Shown piece by piece: positions 28,102 to 38,680 of a stretch of 64,000 nucleotides of DNA. The notes beneath the pieces were generated by a model. That model worked only from the letters and a program-made list of their open reading frames with translations. It did not search any database and was not told the DNA's origin. Source of the stretch: Sphingobacterium sp. GVS05A (GTDB lineage: Bacteria > Bacteroidota > Bacteroidia > Sphingobacteriales > Sphingobacteriaceae). The translations under genes and the position numbers were made by a program. Position 1 is the stretch's first letter; every line of letters begins with the position of its first letter. Location of the stretch: the NCBI RefSeq assembly GCF_019969845.1, contig NZ_JAHXYR010000003.1:434001-498000 (forward strand), written 5' to 3'.

Positions 28102-29844
28102 TTACTTTAAGCGGATCTCTGATACGGATGTTCCTTGTGCAACCATCGGGAATACGTTGTTTTCCTTTCCTACCATAACTTCCAATAGATAAGCACCATC
28201 GTGTTCAAGCATGGTTTGAAGGGCATTGCGAAGATCCTTCCGTTCTGAAATTTTCTGTCCATCGATATAATATCCTTTGGCAACTGCAACAAAGTCAGGA
28301 CTGGTGATATTCACGAATGAATAGCGCTTGTCATGAAACAGTTGTTGCCATTGACGTACCATACCTAAGAACTCGTTGTTCAAGATCATGATTTTCACCT
28401 TCGCGCCAAACTGCATGATAGTTCCCAATTCCTGAATGGTCATTTGGATACCACCGTCACCGATGATTGCTACGACAGTTTTCTCTGGCGCGCCATACCA
28501 GGCGCCGATCGCTGCCGGAAGACCAAAACCCATGGTTCCCAGTCCACCTGATGTTACATTTGATTTACTGTTGTTAAATTTAGCATAACGACAGGACACC
28601 ATCTGATGCTGACCTACGTCTGTTGTGATAATGGCATCACCACCAGTCAATTCATTCAACACATTGATTACCTCACCCATGGTCATGATATCCGTTTGCG
28701 GATGAAGTTCATTTTGGATGACTTCTTTGATTTCTTCCTGTTCAAGCTGACGGAATTGTGCTAACCATGCAGAATGATCCACCGCATTTACCAATTCGGT
28801 AAGCATTGGGAGTGATTCTTTACAGTCACCCCATACTGGTACTGTAGTTTGTACGTTTTTGTCAATCTCAGCGGGGTCAATATCCAAATGGATCACTTTC
28901 GCCTGTTTAGCATATTTGTCCAATCGGCCTGTAACACGGTCATCGAAGCGCATTCCGATTGCGATTAAAACATCACACTCATTGGTCATGACATTTGGTG
29001 CATAATTGCCATGCATACCCAGCATACCAACATGAAGTTTGTGGTCCGTTGGAAGGGCGCTCAATCCCATGACAGTTGCTGCCGACGGAATGCCAGTTTT
29101 TTCGATAAAAGCTTTGAATTCCGCCTCGGCTTTACCTAAAATAATTCCCTGACCGAAAAGTATAAATGGTTTTTTTGCGTTGTTGATTAATTCAGCAGCT
29201 TGCTCCACATACTCTTTGCGGACATGTGGTGCAGGTCTATAACTGCGTACGTGATTACATTTTTCGTAACCGAAGTAATCGAACAATTGTATTTGCGCAT
29301 TCTTGGTGATATCGATTAGTACCGGGCCTGGACGACCGGTGCTAGCAATATAAAATGCTTTTGCGAGTGCGGCTGGAATTTCAGTTGCGTCAGTGACTTG
29401 GTAGTTCCACTTGGTGACCGGTGCGGTAATATTCATGACATCCGTTTCCTGAAATGCATCTGTTCCCAATAGTGAAGCAAAGACTTGGCCTGTAATACAG
29501 ACGATCGGGTTACTGTCAATCATGGCATCTGCCAATCCAGTAACTAGGTTTGTTGCTCCAGGACCACTCGTCGCGAAGACGACACCTGTACGACCTGAAG
29601 TTCTTGCATAACCTTGCGCCGCGTGGATTCCACCTTGTTCATGGCGCACTAAAATATGCTTCAGACGATCCGTATAATCATAAAGGGCATCATAAATGGG
29701 CATAATTGCACCACCTGGATAGCCGAATACGGTATCAACTCCTTCGCTCAATAAGGCCTCCATAACAGCTTTCGATCCCGAAATCTGTGTCGGAGTTTGC
29801 TGCTCTTTAGCGGCCTTATTTTCTGTTATTTCCAGTGTACTCAT
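28102..29844 (-). CDS. ilvB: Acetolactate synthase large subunit
   Basis: ThDP- and FAD-dependent catalytic subunit that makes acetolactate and acetohydroxybutyrate. Motifs: VFGYPGGAIMPIYDAL, the catalytic glutamate in RHEQGGIHAAQGYAR, FATSGPGATNLVTG, and the ThDP motif GDGGIQMTIQELGT ending in ILNNEFLGMVRQWQ. The frame opens at 29901, but MSTLEITENK at 29844 is chosen because the extra 19 residues lack similarity to the family, and the bases before it are a heptad repeat tract. 580 residues. Confidence 0.95.
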   Translation of the reverse strand: MSTLEITENKAAKEQQTPTQISGSKAVMEALLSEGVDTVFGYPGGAIMPIYDALYDYTDRLKHILVRHEQGGIHAAQGYARTSGRTGVVFATSGPGATNLVTGLADAMIDSNPIVCITGQVFASLLGTDAFQETDVMNITAPVTKWNYQVTDATEIPAALAKAFYIASTGRPGPVLIDITKNAQIQLFDYFGYEKCNHVRSYRPAPHVRKEYVEQAAELINNAKKPFILFGQGIILGKAEAEFKAFIEKTGIPSAATVMGLSALPTDHKLHVGMLGMHGNYAPNVMTNECDVLIAIGMRFDDRVTGRLDKYAKQAKVIHLDIDPAEIDKNVQTTVPVWGDCKESLPMLTELVNAVDHSAWLAQFRQLEQEEIKEVIQNELHPQTDIMTMGEVINVLNELTGGDAIITTDVGQHQMVSCRYAKFNNSKSNVTSGGLGTMGFGLPAAIGAWYGAPEKTVVAIIGDGGIQMTIQELGTIMQFGAKVKIMILNNEFLGMVRQWQQLFHDKRYSFVNITSPDFVAVAKGYYIDGQKISERKDLRNALQTMLEHDGAYLLEVMVGKENNVFPMVAQGTSVSEIRLK

Positions 29845-29846
29845 AT

Positions 29847-29881
29847 TGATTAGTATTGAGATATTAGTATTGAGTATTGAG
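29847..29881. repeat. Heptanucleotide tract between ilvB and ilvD
   Basis: Five 7-mers in exact register on the plus strand: TGATTAG, TATTGAG, ATATTAG, TATTGAG, TATTGAG. It lies immediately upstream of the chosen ilvB ATG. Same family as the tracts at 21673, 23903 and 33168. Confidence 0.65.
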
Positions 29882-29945
29882 ATTCTTCTTGTGCAAGCCA
29901 AACGCTTGACAGTCTTTCCATTTTTTAATTTAAACTATTTGTTTT

Positions 29946-31616
29946 CTACAGATCCGTTACACAGCCTTCTGATGCATCAGCAACGGTTTTAGCGTATTTA
30001 TATAACACACCTTTGCTCACTTTTAGCGCAGGTTGTACCCAAGCCGCACGACGTTTTGCAATCTCCTCATCAGAAAGTTTCACATTGATTGTATTATTAA
30101 CAGCGTCAATCTCGATGATATCGTCATCATGTACCAAGCCGATTAATCCACCTTTGTAGGATTCAGGTGTAATATGACCTACGACGAAGCCGTGCGTTCC
30201 GCCGGAGAAACGACCGTCTGTAATCAATGCAACAGATTTACCTAAACCAGCACCGATAATTAATGAAGTTGGTTTAAGCATCTCAGGCATACCTGGAGCT
30301 CCTATTGGGCCTTCGTTTTTAATAACGACCACATCTCCCTGTTTAATTCTACCCGAGGCAATACCAGTGACTAAGTCATGTTCACCGTCGAATACACGTG
30401 CAGGGCCAGTGAATTTTTCACCTTCTTTGCCCGATATTTTTGCTACCGAACCTTTCTCAGCTAGATTTCCGTAAAGAATCTGTAAATGTCCTGTTGCTTT
30501 GATTGGGTCGCTCAAAGGTTTGATAATAGGCTGATCATACGCCATAATGGATTTTACGTCAGCTAAATTTTCAGCAACAGTTTTGCCGGTTACAGTAATA
30601 CAATCGCCATGTAATAAACCTTCATCCAAGAGATATCTCATTACGGCAGGAGTTCCGCCATATTGTTGAAGATCCTGCATCAAGTATTTACCGGAAGGTT
30701 TAAAGTCTGCCAGTACAGGTGTTTCATCACTCATACGTTGGAAATCATCCTGAGAAATGTCAACGCCTACAGCTTTGCCGATTGCAATAAAGTGAAGTAC
30801 CGCATTTGTGCTTCCTCCTAAGATAACGATGGCACGTAATGCATTTTCGAATGCCTTGCGTGTCATGATATCCGAAGGTTTAATATCTTTTTCCAGTAAG
30901 GTACGGATGTATTTACCCGCATCCAAACATTCATTTTTCTTTGCTTCAGAGATTGCCGGATTAGAAGAAGAATAAGGTAAACTCATTCCCAATGCTTCAA
31001 TTGCAGAAGCCATTGTATTTGCAGTATACATACCACCACAAGCACCAGCTCCAGGACAGGTATGTTTGATGATCCCCTCATAATCTTCGTCGGAAAGATT
31101 ACCACATATACGTTGTCCCAAGGCTTCAAAAGCAGAGACGATATTTAATTCCTCCCCTTTATAATGTCCAGGTGCAATTGTACCACCATAGACCATTAAA
31201 GACGGGCGGTCCAAACGGGCCATTGCGATAATAGCACCCGGCATGTTTTTATCACATCCAGGGATAGAGATCAGACCATCGTAATATTGACCACCACAGA
31301 TCGTTTCGATACTATCAGCGATTACATCACGACTGACCAATGAGTAACGCATACCATCTGTACCATTGCTCATACCGTCACTAACACCGATAGTGCCAAA
31401 GGTCAAACCCACTAAGTCATTGTTCCAAACACCTTTTTTGACGATTTGTGCCAAATCATTGAGGTGCATATTACACGTATTACCATCATATCCCATGCTG
31501 GCAATACCGACCTGCGCCTTGTCCATATCGGCATCTGTCAAACCGATACCATAAAGCATCGCTTTAGCAGCAGGTTGCGTTTCGTCTTGTGTAAATGTAC
31601 GGCTGTATTTGTTCAT
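29946..31616 (-). CDS. ilvD: Dihydroxy-acid dehydratase
   Basis: Iron-sulfur dehydratase forming the 2-oxo acids of valine and isoleucine. Visible cysteines and motifs: [53 protein letters not shown] and [20 protein letters not shown]. The cluster ligands are all present. The start [12 protein letters not shown] at 31616 matches Bacteroidota homologues; a longer start at 31646 would overlap the ilvE end by 17 bases and cannot be excluded. 556 residues. Confidence 0.95.
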   Translation of the reverse strand: MNKYSRTFTQDETQPAAKAMLYGIGLTDADMDKAQVGIASMGYDGNTCNMHLNDLAQIVKKGVWNNDLVGLTFGTIGVSDGMSNGTDGMRYSLVSRDVIADSIETICGGQYYDGLISIPGCDKNMPGAIIAMARLDRPSLMVYGGTIAPGHYKGEELNIVSAFEALGQRICGNLSDEDYEGIIKHTCPGAGACGGMYTANTMASAIEALGMSLPYSSSNPAISEAKKNECLDAGKYIRTLLEKDIKPSDIMTRKAFENALRAIVILGGSTNAVLHFIAIGKAVGVDISQDDFQRMSDETPVLADFKPSGKYLMQDLQQYGGTPAVMRYLLDEGLLHGDCITVTGKTVAENLADVKSIMAYDQPIIKPLSDPIKATGHLQILYGNLAEKGSVAKISGKEGEKFTGPARVFDGEHDLVTGIASGRIKQGDVVVIKNEGPIGAPGMPEMLKPTSLIIGAGLGKSVALITDGRFSGGTHGFVVGHITPESYKGGLIGLVHDDDIIEIDAVNNTINVKLSDEEIAKRRAAWVQPALKVSKGVLYKYAKTVADASEGCVTDL

Positions 31617-31629
31617 TGCATTTTCGCCG

Positions 31630-32520
31630 TTAGATAATGACTTCATAATTTTCGTTCTCTAATACTAAATTTTTATATCTTCTTTGGATCGACGCACCTA
31701 TACTGTGTTCCCACTCTTCTTGATAGATCACATCGTCGACTTGTTTGATTCCGATAATTTCTGCTGCAGTACCACATAGGAATGCGCTATCTGCAGTATA
31801 GATATCTTCTACCGTCAATTGTTTTTCAATGACTTCGAAATTCAACTTTTTACAGATGTTTTTAACAGTCTGCCTTGTAATGCCGGGAAAAATGTTTTTC
31901 GCTGGCGGTGTATAAATTTTGAAATCTTTCTCAATAAAAATATTCTCACTGGAAGCTTGAGCGACGAAACCTTCATGATCTAGCATAAGTGCCTCGTCGA
32001 AACCTCTGTTAATGGCTTCCGTTGTTGCCAGAATTGAGTTCACGTACTGCCCTGATATCTTCGAGTCAGTTTTAAAAGATTTTGGATTAGGTCTTTTGAT
32101 ATCAGAGATGCATACTCGAAGTAGGTTCTGACCAAGATAAGGTCCCCATTCCCAGGCGGCAATCATCAGATTGGCTTCAGTAGAGGAGGTCAGGTGCATA
32201 TTGGAGCCTGTGAGCACCAAGGGGCGGATATAAGCCTCGCGTAAGTTGTTGACGGCCAAAAGTTCATAGCATTTGTCAATTAGATCACGGTTGTTCCATT
32301 GATAAGAAATTCCAACCGCTTCACAAGATTTCTTTAATCGGTCAAAATGCTTGTCCGCTTTAAAGATGCGCGGGCCATTGTGGGTATTGTACGCGCGTAG
32401 ACCATCGAACACAGCATAGCCATAATGAAGCGATTGTGCAAAGGGATTCAATGCAGCCTCAGAAGCTTTTACAAAAGCCCCGTCTAAATAAATCAATGTG
32501 TTCTTGTCGTAATATTTCAT
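31630..32520 (-). CDS. ilvE: Branched-chain amino acid aminotransferase
   Basis: PLP fold-type IV transaminase for the last step of valine, leucine and isoleucine synthesis. 296 residues: [38 protein letters not shown], the lysine-containing [28 protein letters not shown] (the PLP lysine is expected in SxKxS-like [10 protein letters not shown]), and [14 protein letters not shown]. First gene of the ilv-leu transcript, preceded by an unusual 270-base leader. Confidence 0.93.
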   Translation of the reverse strand: MKYYDKNTLIYLDGAFVKASEAALNPFAQSLHYGYAVFDGLRAYNTHNGPRIFKADKHFDRLKKSCEAVGISYQWNNRDLIDKCYELLAVNNLREAYIRPLVLTGSNMHLTSSTEANLMIAAWEWGPYLGQNLLRVCISDIKRPNPKSFKTDSKISGQYVNSILATTEAINRGFDEALMLDHEGFVAQASSENIFIEKDFKIYTPPAKNIFPGITRQTVKNICKKLNFEVIEKQLTVEDIYTADSAFLCGTAAEIIGIKQVDDVIYQEEWEHSIGASIQRRYKNLVLENENYEVII

Positions 32521-32640
32521 AACCCAAAATTTACCTTATTTAAATAATTCCCTCTTTTGGTTTTTTGCTGGTAAATCATGCTATCTCGGGCCTCGGTAAA
32601 AACCTTCGATTTTCATTTCCTCAAGGTAGCAGGAATTACA
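32517..32640 (-). promoter_or_regulatory. Putative structured leader of the ilv operon with two short ORFs
   Basis: The 124 bases before ilvE are more GC-rich than the AT-rich upstream DNA and can form several helices on the minus strand: TGCTA with TAGCA, CCTT with AAGG, and GGTTTTT with AAAAACC. They contain an 11-codon ORF (ATG at 32616, after GAGGAA, stop at 32581; MKIEGFYRGPR) and a 20-codon ORF (ATG at 32579) whose TGA overlaps the ilvE ATG as ATGA. Neither peptide is rich in Ile, Leu or Val, so classical attenuation is not evident. No known riboswitch class was recognised. Confidence 0.35.
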
Positions 32641-32789
32641 ATAATTGGCAATAGCTAAAGTGCTAATTTTCTATTTAGAATAAAATTTTAAATTTTTACG
32701 TTTTAAAAAATTTTAAACTATTATTATTCGGTTTATTCGGTTTTAAATTTTGTTAGTCGTATACCGTATTTAAAATTGGTCTACATGGT

Positions 32790-32820
32790 CAAAAAATTAT
32801 TTTTTGTTACAAAGGGCAAA
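32790..32820 (-). promoter_or_regulatory. Weak candidate promoter for the ilv-leu operon
   Basis: Minus strand: TTTG at 32820-32817, 19-base spacer, then ATTTTTTG at 32797-32790, which matches only the TTTG half of the -7 element. It would give a leader of about 265 bases. The surrounding 32641-32789 is very AT-rich with no ORF. Confidence 0.3.
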
Positions 32821-32862
32821 TTTCTTCCTAAAATGAAGAAATTGTCAAAAAAACTTTAAAAA

Positions 32863-32894
32863 AAAAGCTTCCGATATTTCTATCGGAAGCTTTT
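32863..32894 (-). terminator. Rho-independent terminator after atpC
   Basis: On the minus strand AAAAGCTTCCGATA, loop GAAA, then TATCGGAAGCTTTT followed by more T residues: a perfect 14-bp stem with T-run, 22 bases past the atpC stop. Confidence 0.92.
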
Positions 32895-32916
32895 CAATAT
32901 TTTAAAATCAATTGAT

Positions 32917-33165
32917 TTAATCTCCGATAATTCCTTCAGCAAGCACGGTAATGACATTGTCTTTTGCTTCCACGACGCCACCTTTAATGAACACTTCTTG
33001 TCCACCTTTACCTTGTTGAATAATTACTTTTCCATCTTCCAAAGTAGAAACAATTGCCGCGTGGTCTTTCAAAATTTGAAAAGAACCCGCAGAACCAGGG
33101 ACAGTAACAGATGTTACTTCGCCTTCGTATACTAGTTTGTCGGGAGTGATAATTGTTAATTTCAT
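32917..33165 (-). CDS. atpC: F1F0 ATP synthase epsilon subunit, short form
   Basis: Epsilon subunit of the F1 sector. 82 residues, MKLTIITPDKLVYEGEVTSVTVPGSAGSFQILKDHAA with the beta-sandwich ending AEGIIGD. The C-terminal helical hairpin present in the ~135-residue enteric epsilon, which acts as an ATPase brake, is absent; this short form is usual in Bacteroidota. Located just after atpD with a 109-base gap that holds heptad repeats. Confidence 0.92.
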   Translation of the reverse strand: MKLTIITPDKLVYEGEVTSVTVPGSAGSFQILKDHAAIVSTLEDGKVIIQQGKGGQEVFIKGGVVEAKDNVITVLAEGIIGD

Positions 33166-33167
33166 TA

Positions 33168-33274
33168 TTCTTAGATATAAGATTTGAGATATGAGATTTG
33201 AGAACTTTAGGTTTTCAAATAGATATGAGATAATCGAAAGTCTATTATCTCATACCTAGGGTCTAATATCTAAA

Positions 33275-33275
<1 letters not shown>
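33168..33275. repeat. Heptanucleotide tract, two opposed arms, between atpD and atpC
   Basis: Left arm 33168-33202: five 7-mers in register (TTCTTAG, ATATAAG, ATTTGAG, ATATGAG, ATTTGAG). Right arm 33241-33275: five in register (TCTATTA, TCTCATA, CCTAGGG, TCTAATA, TCTAAAT). Between them TATGAGATAAT (33225-33235 region) pairs perfectly with ATTATCTCATA for 11 bp, so the mRNA can fold here. Confidence 0.65.
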
Positions 33276-34795
<1,520 letters not shown>

Positions 34796-34845
34796 TTATT
34801 AATCAATTTTATATAAGAGACATAAAAGGCCTCTTTTTTGGTCAG

Positions 34846-34877
34846 CAAAAATAAGGTTATTCGTTTTTAAAAACAAA
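34846..34877 (-). promoter_or_regulatory. Consensus Bacteroidota promoter for atpD-atpC
   Basis: Minus strand: TTTG at 34877-34874, a 20-base spacer and TATTTTTG at 34853-34846, both exact matches to the -33/-7 consensus. Transcription would start near 34840, about 60 bases before the atpD ATG. The rest of 34878-35060 is AT-rich with no gene seen. Confidence 0.65.
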
Positions 34878-35063
34878 TAGAATTTGCAATTAAATTACAA
34901 TTTTATTAATGGAGGTCAAAATGTTATCTCTTGTAATTCTGTTAGTTTCGATTCTTGAAGCCACAAATATACTTTTTCCGACATATTGGTCATCTATTTT
35001 TTAACATCAGCCCTTCCTTTTTCGAATGGACATGCAATTAGATTCGCATGGTATCTAAATGTG

Positions 35064-35108
35064 ATCGACCTGAAGCGAGGTTACGATTAAGCGTCGCTTC
35101 AGGTCGAT
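35064..35108 (-). terminator. 15-bp perfect stem-loop downstream of the coiled-coil protein gene
   Basis: ATCGACCTGAAGCGA and TCGCTTCAGGTCGAT pair perfectly over 15 bp with a 15-base loop, 35 bases past the stop of the upstream minus-strand gene. There is no T-run, so it may terminate with rho or protect the 3' end. Confidence 0.6.
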
Positions 35109-35143
35109 AAGAACAGCCGAGTATAGTCTTTTAAAGACTGTGA

Positions 35144-35794
35144 CTATATCTTTTTATTTAATTCATCTTGCAATTGACGTTTCAGCAATTGCTCTTTTTC
35201 CATCGCCTTTTTACGGAATGTCGCAAATTCTTCTTGCGATTGTTCTGCTGTTTTCTGAAACTCTACGGTGTCAACCTTGGCTTTCCGATAAGAGAATAGG
35301 AAAATAAAGGTAGCGACAGCTAAGACTCCAATGATGGTCCAGACCACTGTACTATATAAACCTTTGGATGTATTGATGCCCAAGAATGAAAAACTATCTG
35401 TTTTTTGCTGTTCCTGCGCAAGCTGATCTTTTAATATCTGAATAGAATCCTGTAAGTTTTTGGTATTGGAGGTATAGTTGCTGGATGAAGATTTGAGTGT
35501 ATTGATTTCCTTGCGTAACTTGGCTACAGTATCAACAACGTTCTTTTTTACAATATCAAGGTTGGTTTTGCGGACCATCTTGAAATCATAATTGTTTTTT
35601 GATATATAATTTAAGTGATCAAACTGATTTGCCAAGCTCCCTTTTCTTAGTCCATCCGGGCTGTATTTGTAAGCGTCATTGGCCTGCTGAGTGGCAGTAA
35701 CTGGCGCTGCTGCAGGAGTTTGAGCCTGTAATAAAGTGTACGATGAAATAAATAAAATCGTAAAGAATACAAATGCTAATCTCAATTTGCTCAT
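35144..35794 (-). CDS. Membrane-anchored coiled-coil protein of unknown function
   Basis: Not recognised by motif. The 216-residue product has a cleavable signal-like N-terminus (MSKLRLAFVFFTILFISSYTLLQA), an Ala/Pro/Thr linker, a soluble segment, a predicted coiled coil (about residues 75-130, TVAKLRKEINTLKSSSSNYT onward to DQLAQEQQK), one transmembrane helix (VVWTIIGVLAVATFIFLFSY, about 149-168) and a charged C-terminal helix (residues about 172-216, many Glu, Lys, Gln). The topology suggests a periplasmic coiled coil with a cytoplasmic helical tail. It is a single gene with its own promoter and terminator-like hairpin. No function can be proposed. Confidence 0.75.
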   Translation of the reverse strand: MSKLRLAFVFFTILFISSYTLLQAQTPAAAPVTATQQANDAYKYSPDGLRKGSLANQFDHLNYISKNNYDFKMVRKTNLDIVKKNVVDTVAKLRKEINTLKSSSSNYTSNTKNLQDSIQILKDQLAQEQQKTDSFSFLGINTSKGLYSTVVWTIIGVLAVATFIFLFSYRKAKVDTVEFQKTAEQSQEEFATFRKKAMEKEQLLKRQLQDELNKKI

Positions 35795-35814
35795 GTTGTT
35801 TATCGTTATTATAA

Positions 35815-35844
35815 TAAATTTAATCCGGATATTCCAGCTACAAA
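35815..35844 (-). promoter_or_regulatory. Promoter of the coiled-coil membrane protein gene
   Basis: Minus strand: TTTG at 35844-35841, an 18-base spacer, and TAAATTTA at 35822-35815 (seven of eight to TAnnTTTG counting the free positions). It lies just upstream of the ATG at 35794. Confidence 0.45.
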
Positions 35845-35983
35845 GCTAGCATATGCCTGTGATAAATATAAGGAATTATTGAAAAAACGAAAATTGAAAG
35901 TGAAATATATTTCAGTAAAACATTAAAGGACAATAGAACTAAAATAGATTCGATGTTCGACATGCCTCTTGTTTATCCTACTA

Positions 35984-37909
35984 TTACCCGAAAATATTGT
36001 TTGTAAACTTCAACTTGATGCCCAATTGGAAATTGCCTATTGTTTTAAATATTTCCTTTAATGTAGCTTTCTCAATTTTTGTCAGGTTCTCCATCGCAAT
36101 ATAGTTGTCCGGATTCAACTTCGCAATCCGAATCTGATTCGTTTGGTTTTTCAGCCGAATGGACATCAGGTAATAATACGATTGATGGAGTTCATCATAT
36201 TGTTCTTGAGTAAATATTCCAAGATTCAACAATGCCTTCAACCTACCGCCGGTATTCTCTTCATAAATTTGATTTTTCAGCGCATAGACACGCACGAGGT
36301 CGACGATGGGTGTCATTGCTTTCTTAATATTAAATACTTCTGTTGACCCAATAGTTTGTGTTTTTATTGTTTTGAAAAAAGTCAGGGGAGGTTCGTATTG
36401 CAGCGCATTTTTCGCGATGAACGCAAAAAATCGCTCATTGGGTTTTTGCAACTCGACTGTCAGAAAGTCTTTCAGTTGGTCGATGATGTGCTGATCACCA
36501 TATAACCTCCGACAATCGAAAAAGGTGGAGAACTTAATCGCATTTTCCGGAATGCTTTCTTCAATCCACATCTTATAATTATTTTTCCAATGGGAAATGG
36601 AATGTGTCCACTCTGGATTGCTAGCCATATAGCCCCCGGTACAATAGCTGAAACCAATGGTATTTAGATGATCCGAAACCTCACGTGCAAATTTTAGAAA
36701 ATAATCCCTTACATATTCCCGCTGTTCGTTGGCCTTGTCTTCATATATAATAGCGTTGTCCTGGTCAGTCATCAGTGTCTGCTCTTTGCGTCCTTCACTT
36801 CCTGTGACCATAAATACAAACTTGGCCGGTGGTTCGCCCATTGCTTTGATAACTTTCTCGATCACCTTTAAGGCGATGCTGTCTGCGACGGTGGTGATGA
36901 CTTGATTGGCAATTTCAGCATTAACCCCTCTAGCCAATAACTGATGAATGATTTCGGGGACATTGTTCCATTTGTCACGTAGCTCTTCGCGTGTTTCAGC
37001 AAGTTTTACCGATTGGATAAAAACCAGTGGAGATTGTCCTTGTTCGCTCAGGAGCCGATTGCGACTTAGAAAGCCGACGTATTTACCTTCTTTTTCAACA
37101 AGCAGGTACCTGGACTTTGTATGGAACATTTTGAGTACAGCTTCATACAGGTAGGCCTGATTGGAAATGCTGACTATGGGGTTGTCCATAACCGAAACGA
37201 TAGCTGCTGTGGCAGTTACCTGTTGTGCTATAACACGGTCTCTCAAGGTCATGTCGGTGACATAGCCAATGATATGCTCCTCATCTTTGATGAACGCACA
37301 GCTCACTTTATGCTGAGCCATGGTTCGTGCAACCTCATAAATAGGCGTATCGGATGTACAAGCAACAATATCCTTATATACAATATGTTCGATTTTACGG
37401 GAATAGAGCTGATCCGCTGCAAAATAGCTTTCCTCAAAGGTGGCTGGTGATTTGACAAAATGGGCGAACTCTTCATCTAACATCCGTTTTCCGAAGGAAT
37501 TGGTAAAGAACTGAAAGAATTCTTCATTGGCATTGCAGAGTTCAATAAAATTCTTTCGTGGCAACCGATAGATGACCGTTCCTTTTTTTGCAAGAACAGA
37601 TTTTAGTGCTTTTGTTCGATTCAATAATACGGAGATTCCACCAAAGCAATAGGGATTATGATGGATTTCAATCAGCCTTTTGTTGTCCGAACTATCCAAG
37701 AAAAAAGTTTCATATTCACCTTTCTGTATTAAATCGACACCCTCCATGTCGGTAATATTCTGTCGATAGACCAAAGTGTCTTTTGTGAAACGGTAGGGAT
37801 ACATCAGTTCAATCAGACTGATCTGAACAGTTTCGGGCAGTACTTGAAAGGGGTGGGTTGACTTTAGCACGGCTAGGATGTCTTCCGCATTTTTCATAGT
37901 AGATATCAT
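35984..37909 (-). CDS. Cyclic-nucleotide-binding/CBS/DUF294 putative nucleotidyltransferase
   Basis: Cytoplasmic 641-residue protein of the signal-transduction type. Domains in order: cNMP-binding-like (about 15-140), a CBS pair (about 170-290; YVTDMTLRDRV and FLSRNRLLSE), the DUF294 nucleotidyltransferase core (about 320-460) with GSEGRKEQTLMTDQDNAII at 370-388 matching GlnD/GlnE-type catalytic residues, and the DUF294 C-terminal helical domain (about 480-625). In other bacteria such proteins accompany acetate/SSS transporters and a DnaQ-like exonuclease. Here only the exonuclease is present, upstream, with a 4-base ATGA overlap. The substrate of the transferase is unknown. Confidence 0.88.
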   Translation of the reverse strand: MISTMKNAEDILAVLKSTHPFQVLPETVQISLIELMYPYRFTKDTLVYRQNITDMEGVDLIQKGEYETFFLDSSDNKRLIEIHHNPYCFGGISVLLNRTKALKSVLAKKGTVIYRLPRKNFIELCNANEEFFQFFTNSFGKRMLDEEFAHFVKSPATFEESYFAADQLYSRKIEHIVYKDIVACTSDTPIYEVARTMAQHKVSCAFIKDEEHIIGYVTDMTLRDRVIAQQVTATAAIVSVMDNPIVSISNQAYLYEAVLKMFHTKSRYLLVEKEGKYVGFLSRNRLLSEQGQSPLVFIQSVKLAETREELRDKWNNVPEIIHQLLARGVNAEIANQVITTVADSIALKVIEKVIKAMGEPPAKFVFMVTGSEGRKEQTLMTDQDNAIIYEDKANEQREYVRDYFLKFAREVSDHLNTIGFSYCTGGYMASNPEWTHSISHWKNNYKMWIEESIPENAIKFSTFFDCRRLYGDQHIIDQLKDFLTVELQKPNERFFAFIAKNALQYEPPLTFFKTIKTQTIGSTEVFNIKKAMTPIVDLVRVYALKNQIYEENTGGRLKALLNLGIFTQEQYDELHQSYYYLMSIRLKNQTNQIRIAKLNPDNYIAMENLTKIEKATLKEIFKTIGNFQLGIKLKFTNNIFG

Positions 37910-38529
37910 GATAAGATGTTATTGAATTCTCTTTGCTGTTTGCAGACATCCCCTTCACTGAGCTCTGTCCGCCGAACCATCTCAAAATAGCATTTTGCTG
38001 TAATCGCAGCATCTTTTTCGGCATTGTGTAATGCTGTAGGGGCTTCGGAGAACAGAGCTTCGTGTAGCAAGGCCAATGGAAGGTGTACCATGTTGGGGTT
38101 GCGTACATATCTTTTGCTGTGCAACAAGGTGCAAAAATAATTCAGCCCATAAAACGGAATAGGTAAGTTCACCCGATGATATTCCGCGCAGAGCACCTGG
38201 AGGTCGAAAGAAAGAAAATGACCAATCAGCTGAGGCTGGTATTTTTTGATATCATGAGCGAGCTTGCGGAGTACATCCTTCTTCTTTTCACCATGTTTCA
38301 TCAAAAAGGACGGTGTAAGACCATGAATCTGTTCAGAAGCCGGACTGATCGGAATCAATGGCTCATAGATATATTTATTGCTACGTTTGACCTCTTGCTG
38401 TTCTTCATCAAAAATAATCCAGGCCAATTGGAGTACATGCGGCCAGTTTTCACTATCCGTATATTTTCGATCCCATTTTTTTGGCAAGCCAGAGGTTTCG
38501 GTATCTAGGAATAAAAGATATTTTTTCAA
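37906..38529 (-). CDS. DnaQ-like DEDDh 3'-5' exonuclease
   Basis: Exonuclease of the DNA polymerase III epsilon type, 207 residues. The five metal and catalytic residues are visible: Asp9 and Glu11 in FLDTETSG, Asp109 in HFLSFDLQVL, His168 and Asp173 in LHNAEKDAAIT. It is a stand-alone exonuclease without polymerase fusion. Its stop overlaps the DUF294 gene start (ATGA), so the two are translationally coupled; the pair recurs in other phyla, which suggests a joint role in signalling-nucleotide or nucleic-acid processing rather than replication proofreading. That last point is inference. Confidence 0.85.
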   Translation of the reverse strand: MKKYLLFLDTETSGLPKKWDRKYTDSENWPHVLQLAWIIFDEEQQEVKRSNKYIYEPLIPISPASEQIHGLTPSFLMKHGEKKKDVLRKLAHDIKKYQPQLIGHFLSFDLQVLCAEYHRVNLPIPFYGLNYFCTLLHSKRYVRNPNMVHLPLALLHEALFSEAPTALHNAEKDAAITAKCYFEMVRRTELSEGDVCKQQREFNNILS

Positions 38530-38610
38530 AAATTTCAGTGTATTAATTCTAGCTAAACTTAGTTAAAATCCTTTTTATATGCAATGACAAGAAAGGTATT
38601 CTCAAAAGCC

Positions 38611-38630
38611 CATAACAGTTCATAACAGTT
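38611..38630 (+). promoter_or_regulatory. Tandem 10-bp direct repeat upstream of the rhamnose operon
   Basis: CATAACAGTT occurs twice with no spacer at 38611-38620 and 38621-38630. TATATTTT at 38646-38653 is a near-match to the -7 element, and the repeats occupy the -33 region where no TTTG is present. This fits an activator binding to a direct repeat one helical turn apart and substituting for the -33 contact. rhaT begins 28 bases after the -7 element. Confidence 0.45.
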
Positions 38631-38680
38631 GAGCCGATGGAAAGGTATATTTTAGTTTTCGTAATACCTAAACGATTATT

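Noticed and set aside
32581..32616. The 11-codon ORF as a classical branched-chain attenuator leader peptide
   Set aside because: It contains one Ile and no Leu or Val, so it lacks the codon runs that such attenuators need; retained only as part of the leader finding.
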